A DNA stretch of 42,240 nt from Candidatus Njordarchaeum guaymasense. Its GTDB lineage: Archaea > Asgardarchaeota > Njordarchaeia > Njordarchaeales > Njordarchaeaceae. Below are positions 26,103 through 35,628 of this stretch, in pieces. The position numbers were made by a program, and so were the translations under genes. How positions within the stretch are numbered: position 1 is the stretch's first letter; each line of letters begins with the position of its first letter. The stretch lies in contig JAUQYT010000299.1 in assembly GCA_030587605.1 (NCBI GenBank), positions 1-42,240 on the forward strand, read 5' to 3'. The notes beneath the pieces were generated by a model. The model searched no databases, was not told the DNA's origin, and saw only the letters and a list, made by a program, of their open reading frames with translations.

Positions 26103-27293
26103 CTATTTCTCTTTTGGACCACGTGACATGTAGAGGTCGATGAAGCCTGTTCCAAGCGGAATAGTCTGACCCACTATTACGTTCTCAGTTATACCATTCA
26201 GGAGGTCCTCTTCGCCAGCTACGCTTGCGTCAAGCAGGTGCTTCACAGTGACCTCGAAGGCTGCCCTTGCCAATACACTTTCCTTCTCGCCGCTAATACC
26301 ATGCCTTCCTATTTGCCTGATCTCACCAGTTCTAGTCATCAAATCTGCGACGAGCATTATATGTCTTATGTCCACGTCTAATCCTTGCTCCTCTAATACG
26401 TTTCTTGCTTCATGTATCAACGAGTTCCTTGCGGCCTCAATGCCTAGCGTCTCACAGATCTCATGTATGTTGTTAGAGATCGTTCTTGTCGGGTCGACTC
26501 CAAGTACCTTTATCACCTGCGAAAGATTCGTTCCTTCTGTGTACAAGACGTATTCTTCCTTTCCACTTGGGACCCTCTCTTTTCTTATGATTACCCGCTT
26601 CACTCCTTTCACTCCTTTTATGGCGGTACTCCGAACCCTCTCCAGTAGCTTCTGGTAATCACCAAAGTCTTCAGACTGAATTCTGATGTAGACTATGCGC
26701 CGCTTCTCGTCTAGATCCAATTCGATCTTTCTGAGCCCCTTCAACTTACTTACGACCAGCTGTGGCGTGATACCCTTATCTTCGATCAAATCCTGAGCAA
26801 GTTTCACAACGATGGTCCGATTGAGTAAATCGAATTCAATGCTTTGAGCAATATTATCGATTCTAGTTAGTTCAATCCTCTGAGCCACTTCACGAGCTTT
26901 AACAGGGTCTGCTGCGTATTCCTCTTCCAGATACACAGTCATCATAGGAGTTGAGGGTATCTTCCTGGCATCGACGATTTCTATCAGCCTCGGCAGACCG
27001 AGAGTAACGTTGAGCTCTGCCACTCCTGCATAGTGAAATGTCTTCAGGGTCATCTGAGTTCCCGGCTCCCCGATCGACTGAGCTGCCACGTTGCCAACGG
27101 CCTCGCCAGGCTCAACTAGAGACCTTCGGTATTCCCTGACAACGTCGGATACTATCCTCTTGAACTCGTCATCTGTCAGCTCTATCCCCGATAGTTTCTT
27201 ATTCACGCTCTCGACTATTGATGCAGGTAGCATCTCTTGCTCCTTAACCCGGTCTAAACTCTGTGAAACCTCTTCTTGTGATAACGTCTTCAT
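26103..27293 (-). CDS. rpoA2: RNA polymerase subunit A'' (Rpo1C)
   Basis: C-terminal part of the largest RNA polymerase subunit. It contains the end of the catalytic cleft, the trigger-loop region (GEPGTQMTLKTFHYAGV) and the jaw (VTLGLPRLIEIVDARKIPS). The 396-aa length matches a split archaeal A''. ATG at 27293, 6 bp after rpoA1. The split of A' and A'' distinguishes this genome from lineages with one fused RpoA. Confidence 0.97.
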   Translation of the reverse strand: MKTLSQEEVSQSLDRVKEQEMLPASIVESVNKKLSGIELTDDEFKRIVSDVVREYRRSLVEPGEAVGNVAAQSIGEPGTQMTLKTFHYAGVAELNVTLGLPRLIEIVDARKIPSTPMMTVYLEEEYAADPVKAREVAQRIELTRIDNIAQSIEFDLLNRTIVVKLAQDLIEDKGITPQLVVSKLKGLRKIELDLDEKRRIVYIRIQSEDFGDYQKLLERVRSTAIKGVKGVKRVIIRKERVPSGKEEYVLYTEGTNLSQVIKVLGVDPTRTISNNIHEICETLGIEAARNSLIHEARNVLEEQGLDVDIRHIMLVADLMTRTGEIRQIGRHGISGEKESVLARAAFEVTVKHLLDASVAGEEDLLNGITENVIVGQTIPLGTGFIDLYMSRGPKEK

Positions 27294-27299
27294 CTCAAC

Positions 27300-30200
27300 T
27301 CACCGCTTAGACTTTTCACCAAGATTTCTCTTCACTATTGCATCTAAATTCACTGCTTGTCCGTGGTAGCTCTTTGACGGGTCTACACCGTCTTCACCGT
27401 ATTTGAATTGGACTATCCTTCCGACTGAAGTTCTAACAGTGCCGTCGTATTCGGCCTTGATGTCCTGAAGTGCATTAATCAAGCGACGCTGCATGTAGCC
27501 ACTTGTAGACGTGCGTACTGCTGTGTCGACGAGACCTTCTCTGCCCCCCATAGCATGGAAGAAGAACTCAATGGGAGTCAACCCCGTACGGTACGATGCG
27601 GGAACGAATCCTCTGGCCTCAGAGCCAAGATCGCCCTTTTTGAAGTGAGGGAGACTACGCTTCTGGTAGCCTCTCATTATTCGGACTCCTCGAACCGATT
27701 GTTGCCCAACACATGCAGCCATCTGTGCCAAGTTGAGCCTGTCTCCTCTCGCTCCACTCCGAGCCATAATTACCGCGTGGTTTTTCATCCCCAGATATTG
27801 GTCCGCAACGTCGCCTGCTCCGTCTCTTGCTTCTGACAGTTCTTGCATTATTCTCATTTCAAGAGTCTCTTCGAGGCTGCGACCTGGCAGGGCTTCCATT
27901 TCTCCTCTTCTGTAGACCTCAATCAGCTGGTCAACCTTGCGCTGCCCCTCATCTAGGATTTCTCGAATTCTATTCGTAGCCTCTTCCTTGAGTTCTACGT
28001 CGTCTATCCCCATCGTGAAACCTTTTAGAGTTATGTAGGATACTAGTAGCTTCGTAATAGAGTCGATGAAAGCTCTGGCCACATCGTTGCCATACATCTT
28101 TATTATGTAATGGTAGATACTTTCGGGGACTCCTGCACCAAACGCGTTTTTATCAAATACTCCAGAGATCAATTTGCCGTCCTTGACAACACAGTAAGCA
28201 TCATAGGTGCACTCCTCTCGCTTACACTCGTCACATTTGTGGCATATCTTCGCCTTCCATGAATAGCTCAAATCTCTGGGCAAAAGCGTACTGGTAATTT
28301 GTTTGCCACTCCACCTGTCAGGATTCTTGAGTTCAGGTTCCGGAGGTTCTCCCATTATCCCTGCTGATTGAAGAAGTAGACAAGTCTCCTTCAGTGTCAG
28401 GTAGCTGCCCCTCTTCGTCAGCAAGTATGCTGATGATATATAGTCTTGGATTCCACCTATGATTGGTCCACCGTACCTGGGCGAAAGGATTTGTTCTTGA
28501 ACACGCATCAAAATCTTAGCTTCAGCGCGTGCCTCCTCGCTTTGGGGTACGTGCAGGTTCATTTCATCACCATCAAAGTCTGCATTGTACGGCGGGCAGT
28601 TTTTCGTGAGGAATTCTGCAGCAACGAAGTTGTGATTATTGTCGTTAGTCGTGATGTCATAGGCATTTCGAAGCTCGATTTCCTCAATACGGGCTATTCT
28701 GTCCCATGTGAAACCATGCTTCAGTCCTTTTGCGGCAGACCCTTTCCAACTGCGAAAGTCAGGGAAATCAGCTGGCAGTCCTGCAGCTGTTCGATCGTTC
28801 GACAACCAAGACGCGACAGTGGCCCAAGAATGATGACCAATCGCCTTGGCAATGGCTTCGTAGGTGTAACCCTGCTCTCTAAGAGCTATGGCCGTCTTGA
28901 CTTGGGCAGATGCCTTGTCTTTTGCCTTATTCTTTGTTGTTATGTATTCACTCGCGAGCCTAGCAAGTTCCTCCTTCTTGTGATCAAACTCATAGCCAAT
29001 CTTCTTGAACAGAGCCAAGAGATTGTCGTCTTCGGCGGAGAAGTTGCAGAGGTAGATGATGGATTTCTTGCCGTCTTTTCGTAGGTTGCCGTCTTCGGAC
29101 TTGATTGATGATAAGCGAACACCAAATTCGCCTAGTAATGTTTGAATATCTTGTATGAAACTTGCTGCGGACAAGCCTTCTGCCTTGGCAATCTTGAAAA
29201 CAGGCTGGTTAAACGTTGAACCTGAACTTGTGTGTAGGCGCGGGGTGGATAATTCGCATCCGAAATATGCTCTAAGAAAAGCACGCTTCGCCATTTTTGG
29301 CGCATCAAAAAGCCACTTTGGAACTCGGTACTCTTGAATTACCTTATCACCATCAGGTACGCCCAGTGCCTTGAAAGCTATGACGACGGGTTTCCGTCTA
29401 ACCTCGAAGAAGTAAGTGTTGCCTCGCGGTCTAAGTATTCTGCCATCAGCTCTATTAATCTCAAAGGCACGAGATTTGAACTTTTGGATGGATGTTGGAT
29501 TTAGACCAAGATCTTGAGCAGTCTCCCAGAGATTACGAATGTCTTTTCTTTCCTCAGCGCGAAATATAATGCGACCGCCTTCTTCAGAGATAAGCATCGT
29601 GCCGTCTCCGAATAGATGACCGACAAGGCTAGCAAGTTGAATTTGCTTTATGGAACTTGCTGGAACATCAATGAGATCCATAGCATCGAGTGAGCTCATA
29701 GTATAGTGCATGTGAGTATGTTCGGGCAAGGCGTTCAAAATCTGTTCCTGTGTAAGAATGTCAGGGCATCCACCCGCTAATGGGATCTCTATGGGATAGA
29801 CCACCACCGAGTCATTGCATCTCAACTCTCCTGCCTTGACAACGCCACGCTTGGTATAGAACGGGTGTTCCTCCGTCGCCTCAATGACTCGCCCATTCTC
29901 CGTGGTGATCCTGTATGACTTGAGCCCTAGTTGCGTGGGATCGATAACATGAAGATCAGTGATTCCCGAGAAGTATGCTTCCTTGCTTTCTTGCCAGTCA
30001 CATGAAAGCGGGGCATATTTAACGTTGTCTGCAACTAGACTGGCGATGGGAACTCTGCCTAGGTCAGTATAGAGTTCGGTGTTCCCGGATAGGCATACGC
30101 ATAGGTTCAAGCGGAAGGTCTTGTAAGGCATAACACGAACTTCGTGAGCCATAATGGACATACGGTGAAGCGAAGGTTGCCTGTTAAACAGTACCACGTC

Positions 30201-31451
30201 TCCTTCTCTAAGGTGACGTTCAACTATGAATCCATGTTCAATGGTATCGGCAATGGACTCAAGATCTTTTACGAACCTCAGGTCCACCCTTCTGCCGTCC
30301 AAACGGATCACATAGTTTGCCCCTGGATGTTTTTCGGGGCCGTTCCTGACTAAGCGTTTTATTTCTTCGATATTCCAAGTTGTCACCCTTTCAGGGATAG
30401 TTAAGATCTTGACTACCTCAAATGGCACACCAACGTCGTTAATACTGATGTTCGGATCAGGAGATATGACTGTTCTAGCTGAGAAATCGACGCGTTTTCC
30501 TGAAAGATTGCTCCTGAATCGGCCCTCTTTGCCTTTCAAGCGTTGCGCCAAGGTTCTGAGCGCCCGCCCGGATCTATGCCTTGCAGGCGGTATGCCAGAA
30601 ACCTCATTGTCGAAGTATGTTGTCACATGATACTGGAGTAGCTCCCATAAGTCTTCGACGATTAGCTGAGGGGCTCCAGCATCAATATTCTCTTTGAGTC
30701 TCTGATTAATTCTGACCACGTCGACAAGCTTGTGAGTCAAGTCATCTTCTGATCTGACTCCTGATTCAAGTGTAATCGACGGGCGTACAGCTATTGGGGG
30801 AACTGGAAGAACAGTGAGGACAGTCCATTCAAGCCTGGCGTATTTGGGATTGACCCCCAGAAGCTTTTGGTCTTCGTCTGGAATCCTTTCCAGTCTGTCT
30901 CTTACGTCGCTTGGAGTTAGTCTAACAGGCCCAGCTTCGGTTTCTTCGGTGAAGGACGTAGGCTTCTCAAATCCTATCTTGCGCTGAGTTTCTCCGCAGT
31001 GAGGACACACACTTACGCGGATTGCATGTTTTATGACCTCGTCTATAACAGCTTGGCTTAACTCGTTCCATGTTCGTTCGTGTTCATCCATTTCTTTTCT
31101 TAACTTCTCTAGTTCTTCGTCCGGCAGGAGAAGTCGGCTGCACTTTCTACAGGTCGCTCTCAAAGCCTTGTAGACGAGCTTGCCGAATCCGACATGTATG
31201 ACAGGTCTAGCCAATTCTATGTGACCAAAATGCCCTGGACAATCGCCAACCCTATTACCACACGTCTTACACCTTCGACCAGGCTCGACTGTCCCAAGTC
31301 TGGCATCCATCAAACCTGAATCTATGGGTAACCCATCTTCGTCATACGTGTCTGCCGTGATTATTCTAGTAACCGATAGCTTTCTGATTTCATCAGGCGA
31401 GAGGAACCCAAACCTTATCCTCTCAATAATCTTTGCAACTCGCAATGCCAA
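27300..31451 (-). CDS. rpoA1: RNA polymerase subunit A' (Rpo1N) with intein
   Basis: N-terminal part of the largest subunit, holding the active site. Zinc sites CKTCGNRVGDCPGHFGH and CRKC/CPHCG are near the N-terminus. The catalytic NADFDGD (three Mg-binding Asp) is at precursor residues 956-962. The frame encodes 1383 aa because a 499-aa intein interrupts it after residue 452. Removed, the protein is 884 aa, normal for A'. TTG start at 31451, 20 bp after rpoB. Splicing is required, since the intein separates the catalytic loop from the preceding strand. Confidence 0.97.
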   Translation of the reverse strand: MALRVAKIIERIRFGFLSPDEIRKLSVTRIITADTYDEDGLPIDSGLMDARLGTVEPGRRCKTCGNRVGDCPGHFGHIELARPVIHVGFGKLVYKALRATCRKCSRLLLPDEELEKLRKEMDEHERTWNELSQAVIDEVIKHAIRVSVCPHCGETQRKIGFEKPTSFTEETEAGPVRLTPSDVRDRLERIPDEDQKLLGVNPKYARLEWTVLTVLPVPPIAVRPSITLESGVRSEDDLTHKLVDVVRINQRLKENIDAGAPQLIVEDLWELLQYHVTTYFDNEVSGIPPARHRSGRALRTLAQRLKGKEGRFRSNLSGKRVDFSARTVISPDPNISINDVGVPFEVVKILTIPERVTTWNIEEIKRLVRNGPEKHPGANYVIRLDGRRVDLRFVKDLESIADTIEHGFIVERHLREGDVVLFNRQPSLHRMSIMAHEVRVMPYKTFRLNLCVCLSGNTELYTDLGRVPIASLVADNVKYAPLSCDWQESKEAYFSGITDLHVIDPTQLGLKSYRITTENGRVIEATEEHPFYTKRGVVKAGELRCNDSVVVYPIEIPLAGGCPDILTQEQILNALPEHTHMHYTMSSLDAMDLIDVPASSIKQIQLASLVGHLFGDGTMLISEEGGRIIFRAEERKDIRNLWETAQDLGLNPTSIQKFKSRAFEINRADGRILRPRGNTYFFEVRRKPVVIAFKALGVPDGDKVIQEYRVPKWLFDAPKMAKRAFLRAYFGCELSTPRLHTSSGSTFNQPVFKIAKAEGLSAASFIQDIQTLLGEFGVRLSSIKSEDGNLRKDGKKSIIYLCNFSAEDDNLLALFKKIGYEFDHKKEELARLASEYITTKNKAKDKASAQVKTAIALREQGYTYEAIAKAIGHHSWATVASWLSNDRTAAGLPADFPDFRSWKGSAAKGLKHGFTWDRIARIEEIELRNAYDITTNDNNHNFVAAEFLTKNCPPYNADFDGDEMNLHVPQSEEARAEAKILMRVQEQILSPRYGGPIIGGIQDYISSAYLLTKRGSYLTLKETCLLLQSAGIMGEPPEPELKNPDRWSGKQITSTLLPRDLSYSWKAKICHKCDECKREECTYDAYCVVKDGKLISGVFDKNAFGAGVPESIYHYIIKMYGNDVARAFIDSITKLLVSYITLKGFTMGIDDVELKEEATNRIREILDEGQRKVDQLIEVYRRGEMEALPGRSLEETLEMRIMQELSEARDGAGDVADQYLGMKNHAVIMARSGARGDRLNLAQMAACVGQQSVRGVRIMRGYQKRSLPHFKKGDLGSEARGFVPASYRTGLTPIEFFFHAMGGREGLVDTAVRTSTSGYMQRRLINALQDIKAEYDGTVRTSVGRIVQFKYGEDGVDPSKSYHGQAVNLDAIVKRNLGEKSKR
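28599..30095 (-). mobile_element. Intein with LAGLIDADG-type endonuclease and HTH in RpoA'
   Basis: Inserted between ...RLNLCV and CPPYNADFDGD. Intein numbering: Cys1 (CLSGNTELYTD, block A); block B TEEHPFYT at 74-81 with T74 and H77; first endonuclease motif LVGHLFGDG at 157-165 with acidic D164; second FLRAYFGCEL at 273-282 with E281 in place of Asp; a helix-turn-helix around 405-431 (YTYEAIAKAIGHHSWATVAS); block F ITTNDNNHNFVAAEF; last residues Lys498-Asn499, then Cys+1. The usual penultimate His is Lys. Asp plus Glu catalytic pairs are known in active LAGLIDADG enzymes, so the nuclease may still work. Confidence 0.96.
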
Positions 31452-31471
31452 ACTCTTGACACACCTCCAAT

Positions 31472-34400
31472 CTATGAGGCACGTTCCTTCAAGACTAGTC
31501 TTGGAGCAATGCCCAAGCTTACAAGCTCTTGGAGCAGAAGCTTGAACGCATAGGACATCTCAACCTTTGATACCCGTCCTTTGTCTCCGCAGACTCTGCA
31601 GTAGTATCTATCCTTGCTCCTGTCGTAGGCAGCAAGTATTCCACAGTTCTCGCAGACAAGGACTACACACTTATCTGATTCTTCCAGCAAACGCTCTTTC
31701 AATAGGAGGGTCGCCCCGTGACCTATCAGGCAGTCTCTTTCCATCTCTCCAAACCTGAGACCTCCCTCTCTTGCACGTCCCTCGGTTGGCTGTCTAGTCA
31801 ATATCTGGACGGGGCCCCTCGCCCGTGCATGAAGCTTGTCTGCAACCATGTGGTGAAGCTTCTGGTAGTATACCACTCCGATGAATATGTCCACATCATA
31901 CTTCTCCCCTGTCATGCCGTTGTACATAACCTCTTTTCCATTGTATTTGAAGCCTAATCTTTGTAACTCCGTGTAGAGGTCTCGCACCTTCTCACCTGAG
32001 AAGGCAGTCCCATCAATGGATCGCCCGGACAAAGCGCCTATCTTCCCAGCAATCGCCTCTATTAGTTGGCCGATTGTCATTCTTGAAGGAATAGCATGAG
32101 GGTTGATTACAAGATCAGGGACAACGCCCTCCTCGGTGAAGGGCATATCTTCCTGAGGAACTAGTAGTCCTATGACCCCTTTCTGTCCATGGCGTGAAGC
32201 AAACTTGTCACCCAGCTCAGGCACCCTAGGGTCACGAACTTTGACCTTGACTAGGCGATTTCCTTCAACCGTCTCCGCAAGTATAACTGTATCAACAATG
32301 CCAGATTCACCATACCTTAGATTACTTGATGTCTCCCTCCTCGTGGGACTTGGCACTTCAAACTCTGTATATTCTTCTAAGAAACGGGGAGGGCTAGTTC
32401 GGCCTATTAATACGTCTCCTCCTTGAACATCGGTCTCGGGTTCAATTACGCCATCCTCACTAAGATGCCGATAGACTTCAGCCGCGCGATATCCTCTTAC
32501 AGTTCTATCGGGTATCTCAAACCGATCCTCTTGGCCGCCAGGATACTTCCTCTCCTCAGCCTCGTAACATCGGAAGAAGCTAGAACGAGCCAATCCTCTT
32601 TCAACCGAGGATTTATTCATTATTAGAGCGTCTTCCATATTGTACCCAGATAAGGAGAGTATGGCTACTGTGAAGTTCTGACCGGCAGGTCGCCTTACAA
32701 ACTGTATCGCGTCCATGGCTTTAGTTTTGACTAGAGCCATCTGAGGATAGTGGAGAATGTGAGAACGAGTATCAACCCTCAATCTGTAACTTGCGCCAAA
32801 AAGTCCTAAGGCTTGCTTAGCCATGCCAGCTTCGTATGTATTCCTTGGAGACTGATTGTGTTGAGGGTAAGGAATTACGGATGCGCATATACCTAGAATG
32901 GCTGAGACCGCTATTTCCATGTAGTTATGTTCGGATGTTAGCGACCCTGAGCCAATTGCCACATATGCATTCTCCTCCTCTTCAGCGTCGAGGCAATCAA
33001 CGATAGCATTTTTTACTAAGTCACTGAACCACCACTCACGATTGCGCAGTTTCTCTATGTGCTCGAGGTTAAGCCTAGGTCTTCCGTCTTCAACAATAAT
33101 CAGTGGGCGCCGAACCCTACCTGCGTCACAATTCACTTGAACCTCATCTGCGTCAGGGTAATAAGCTACATTTAGTTCATTGCTAATCTCTCCTCTCCTG
33201 CGAAGAACGGTGACCTGCTCCTTGAATTTCAAGGGTGCACCGTGGTAGCCGATCAGACGCCCGTTAAGGAATACTTTTGCTCCCTTCTTGATCTCACCCT
33301 TTCTGGTCTGTCCGATAGTGGAAATCCCAAGACTGATTAGTTTACCTTCAACTTCGCTGTCTTCAACACCGACAGATATTATGGCCATTAAAGCCAAATT
33401 CTTAACAAGCCCACAGTTGGGTCCTTCTGGAGTCTCACTAGGACAGACTCTACCCCAATGGGTCGGATGAAGATCTCTTGCCTCAAAGTGAGGTTGGCTG
33501 CGACTTAGAGGCGAGATAATTCTCCTAAGATGGCTTAATGAGGAAAGATAGTTGTTGCGATCAAGAAGTTGACTAACACCAGCTTTCCCTCCAACCCAGT
33601 TACCCGTGGCAAGAGCGTGACGCAACCTTTCCGTTATGACATCCGCCCTTACCGCTGTATGGATACTCGGTTTTCGACCCCGTATCGCATTTCTCTCAAT
33701 CTGATATTTTATGTCTCTACATAAATTGAGAAAAGCCACCCTGAATAAGCTGACAAGAAGGTCCCCGGCTAATTTCAATCTCTTATTAGCATAATGATCT
33801 TTATCATCAGGCTCTCGTTTGCGCAATGAGAGTTCAATCAGGCGTTCCGCCATCTGCCCAAGGTAGTAGGATTTCTTAAGCCTGGCATCGGAAGTTGTAC
33901 CAATGTGCGGAAGAAGATACTTGTCGAGGATTTGTTCTGCCCGCTTCTGCCTGTACTCCATCGTTTGCCCCACTGCAACCCTTCTCCCAATGTAATCCAG
34001 GGCTTCGCCCTGATCTGCTACTACATCAGCCTCATGAAGGGTGGGGATAAGCTCGCGTACAACCTCAGGATCGTCAGAAACGGCCTCGCTGATCTGTTTA
34101 TCAGTAACCAACCCAAGTGCACGCACCAGTATAGCCAAATGGATCTTTCCTGGAACAGAAGGAAAAGAGAGACGAAGTGTACCGTCACGGCGTCTCTCAA
34201 GTGTGACTGGCGCCCTGAAGCCGCGCGAAGTCGAGAAAACCTTTGCAACATGAGTATAGGCGCCACCCGAGCCTTCTTCGATCAAGATTCTGTTGGAAGC
34301 AAGGTCTTCTTGTGTTACGATTACCCTTTCAGAACCATTAACAATGAAATAGCCTCCAGGATCATTCGGATCTTCTCCCACCTTAATCAATTCCTCAGAA

Positions 34401-34834
34401 GCCATCTTAGACAATGGACACCTACTAGACTTCAACATTATCGGAATACGACCAATATACTCCTTAGATGGTTTATCCTGCTGTTCGATGCCTGTTCTCT
34501 CATCCTTGTAGATAAGAGTCATTTCAAGATAGAGAGGCGCTGAATAAGTAAGATTTCTTATTCGAGCTTCCATTGGGAAGATTTCCTTCGTAGACCCATC
34601 GGCTTCCTTAACGGTTGGCGTTCCGACTTCGATCCTGCCAAGTCTTATGTTGTATCCCTCGATGTCAGGCTCGATTTTTCCAACTTCATCAACGATCTGT
34701 TGGAGTTTGCCCTCAATGAAATCATTGTACGAATCCAAGTGTTGACGGGCTAGCGTTCCTTCATCAATAAAGGCTTGCATAACAACCCATGGGTCAAGCA
34801 ACTCTTTACTCAATGAAGACCATTCCTCTTTCAT
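31472..34834 (-). CDS. rpoB: RNA polymerase subunit B (Rpo2), undivided
   Basis: Second-largest subunit in one 1120-aa piece. Conserved regions include THWGRVCPSETPEGPNCGLV, LSGYNMEDALIMNKSS, the GDKFASRHGQKG active-site segment, RFGEMERDCLIGHGA, and a C-terminal zinc site CENCGILA...YYCRVCG. ATG at 34834, 10 bp after rpoH. Many euryarchaea have a split RpoB; here it is whole, as in the TACK group and Thermococcales. Confidence 0.98.
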   Translation of the reverse strand: MKEEWSSLSKELLDPWVVMQAFIDEGTLARQHLDSYNDFIEGKLQQIVDEVGKIEPDIEGYNIRLGRIEVGTPTVKEADGSTKEIFPMEARIRNLTYSAPLYLEMTLIYKDERTGIEQQDKPSKEYIGRIPIMLKSSRCPLSKMASEELIKVGEDPNDPGGYFIVNGSERVIVTQEDLASNRILIEEGSGGAYTHVAKVFSTSRGFRAPVTLERRRDGTLRLSFPSVPGKIHLAILVRALGLVTDKQISEAVSDDPEVVRELIPTLHEADVVADQGEALDYIGRRVAVGQTMEYRQKRAEQILDKYLLPHIGTTSDARLKKSYYLGQMAERLIELSLRKREPDDKDHYANKRLKLAGDLLVSLFRVAFLNLCRDIKYQIERNAIRGRKPSIHTAVRADVITERLRHALATGNWVGGKAGVSQLLDRNNYLSSLSHLRRIISPLSRSQPHFEARDLHPTHWGRVCPSETPEGPNCGLVKNLALMAIISVGVEDSEVEGKLISLGISTIGQTRKGEIKKGAKVFLNGRLIGYHGAPLKFKEQVTVLRRRGEISNELNVAYYPDADEVQVNCDAGRVRRPLIIVEDGRPRLNLEHIEKLRNREWWFSDLVKNAIVDCLDAEEEENAYVAIGSGSLTSEHNYMEIAVSAILGICASVIPYPQHNQSPRNTYEAGMAKQALGLFGASYRLRVDTRSHILHYPQMALVKTKAMDAIQFVRRPAGQNFTVAILSLSGYNMEDALIMNKSSVERGLARSSFFRCYEAEERKYPGGQEDRFEIPDRTVRGYRAAEVYRHLSEDGVIEPETDVQGGDVLIGRTSPPRFLEEYTEFEVPSPTRRETSSNLRYGESGIVDTVILAETVEGNRLVKVKVRDPRVPELGDKFASRHGQKGVIGLLVPQEDMPFTEEGVVPDLVINPHAIPSRMTIGQLIEAIAGKIGALSGRSIDGTAFSGEKVRDLYTELQRLGFKYNGKEVMYNGMTGEKYDVDIFIGVVYYQKLHHMVADKLHARARGPVQILTRQPTEGRAREGGLRFGEMERDCLIGHGATLLLKERLLEESDKCVVLVCENCGILAAYDRSKDRYYCRVCGDKGRVSKVEMSYAFKLLLQELVSLGIAPRLVLKERAS

Positions 34835-34843
34835 TTCCGTGTT

Positions 34844-35098
34844 TCAGTCTTTTACAACGTATCTGTAAAAAACAGCGTTTTCGCCGGCTGTCTCACTCTT
34901 CCTCAAGATCTTAACGATGTCCCCAGGTTTACCACCTATTGCCCGTATTACGGGGTCGGAGGCCTTAACCAGAGGAAGCCATTCGGGCTGAATGTTGTAT
35001 TTGCCGAGCAAGAGCTTTTTCTCGTCCTCGGTGAGAATAATGTGTTTCGGAATTATCTCGTGATCTAGAAATGATTTCTTTGATTCTTGTGAAGACAC
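34844..35098 (-). CDS. rpoH: RNA polymerase subunit H (Rpo5)
   Basis: The archaeal homologue of the Rpb5 C-terminal domain. HEIIPKHIILTEDEKKLLLGKYNI and LPLVKASDPVIRAIGGKPGDIVKI are characteristic. The frame reaches 35137 but GTG at 35098 is 8 bp after GGAGGT and gives a normal 84 aa. It starts the rpoH-B-A1-A2-rpl30e-nusA operon. Confidence 0.94.
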   Translation of the reverse strand: MSSQESKKSFLDHEIIPKHIILTEDEKKLLLGKYNIQPEWLPLVKASDPVIRAIGGKPGDIVKILRKSETAGENAVFYRYVVKD

Positions 35099-35144
35099 GA
35101 GACTTAACCTCCACCATGATCCGCATACATTGAGCAACGAACGA

Positions 35145-35155
35145 ATTTAATTACA
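35145..35155 (-). promoter_or_regulatory. Candidate promoter of the rpoH operon
   Basis: TGTAATTAAATT on the minus strand lies about 50 bp upstream of the rpoH GTG and just downstream of the tRNA-Lys 3' end. Read-through from the tRNA is also possible. Confidence 0.35.
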
Positions 35156-35161
35156 TAAGTG

Positions 35162-35374
35162 TGGCGGGCCCGAGGGGAGTCTCGGCTTCATCAATAATAC
35201 GCTATCGAACCCCTGACCACCGGGTTTCATCACGCTACTGTTGTATGGTTTATTCTCTTTGATGCTAGTACCACGTCTAAAAGCCTCACCCTCTGAGGGC
35301 AGCTAACTCCTCTAGAGTCCGGCGCTATAGGTAGACAACCGTTTTTCCCTTCTACCTGCCTGAGCTACGGGCCC
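35162..35374 (-). tRNA. tRNA-Lys(UUU) interrupted by four introns
   Basis: Minus strand. Acceptor GGGCCCG (from 35374) pairs with CGGGCCC, with discriminator G at 35165 and encoded CCA at 35164-35162. Removing four blocks gives a 74-nt tRNA: D arm GCTC-AGGCAGGTA-GAGC, anticodon arm CCGGG-CTTTTAA-CCCGG (UUU), variable TGGTC, T arm AGGGG-TTCGANT-CCCCT. Introns: I 35351-35327 (25 nt, D arm 22/23); II 35318-35285 (34 nt, anticodon stem 30/31); III 35277-35226 (52 nt, 37/38); IV 35203-35179 (25 nt, T loop 59/60). Bulge-helix-bulge folds are clear at I, II and IV, with 3-nt bulges cut after the second base. At III the central helix has a T-T mismatch. Confidence 0.9.
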
Positions 35375-35395
35375 AACCAGGTCTCATGCACCTGC

Positions 35396-35403
35396 ATTTA
35401 TGT
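35396..35403 (-). promoter_or_regulatory. TATA-like element of tRNA-Lys
   Basis: CATAAATG on the minus strand is 22-29 bp upstream of the tRNA 5' end, the expected position for an archaeal TATA box. Confidence 0.4.
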
Positions 35404-35628
35404 ATGGATAAAGTGAATTCCTTATATTCTTTTCTCTCCGTTCGTTACCGCGACTGCATTGAAAACATCCCCAGAGCGAAGCATTTCGTTCAATGCCTTC
35501 GTGTCAGGATGAAGTAAGGATAGTATCTCATGTTCACATTCACAAACCTTGCTGACGGCCTGAAATTGTAGTGATTAATCGTTTTTAAATACCATGAGGA
35601 TTACTTGCATTAACAAGGTGGCTTTCAC

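Noticed and set aside
28446..29084. 212-codon plus-strand frame opposite the intein
   Set aside because: A shadow frame; the minus strand has a complete intein with all splicing blocks.
35284..35318. Anticodon CUA (amber-suppressor or pyrrolysine-like) reading of the Lys tRNA at ACTCTAGA
   Set aside because: The following bases cannot form the 3' side of an anticodon stem; removing the 34-nt block gives a perfect Lys(UUU) arm.
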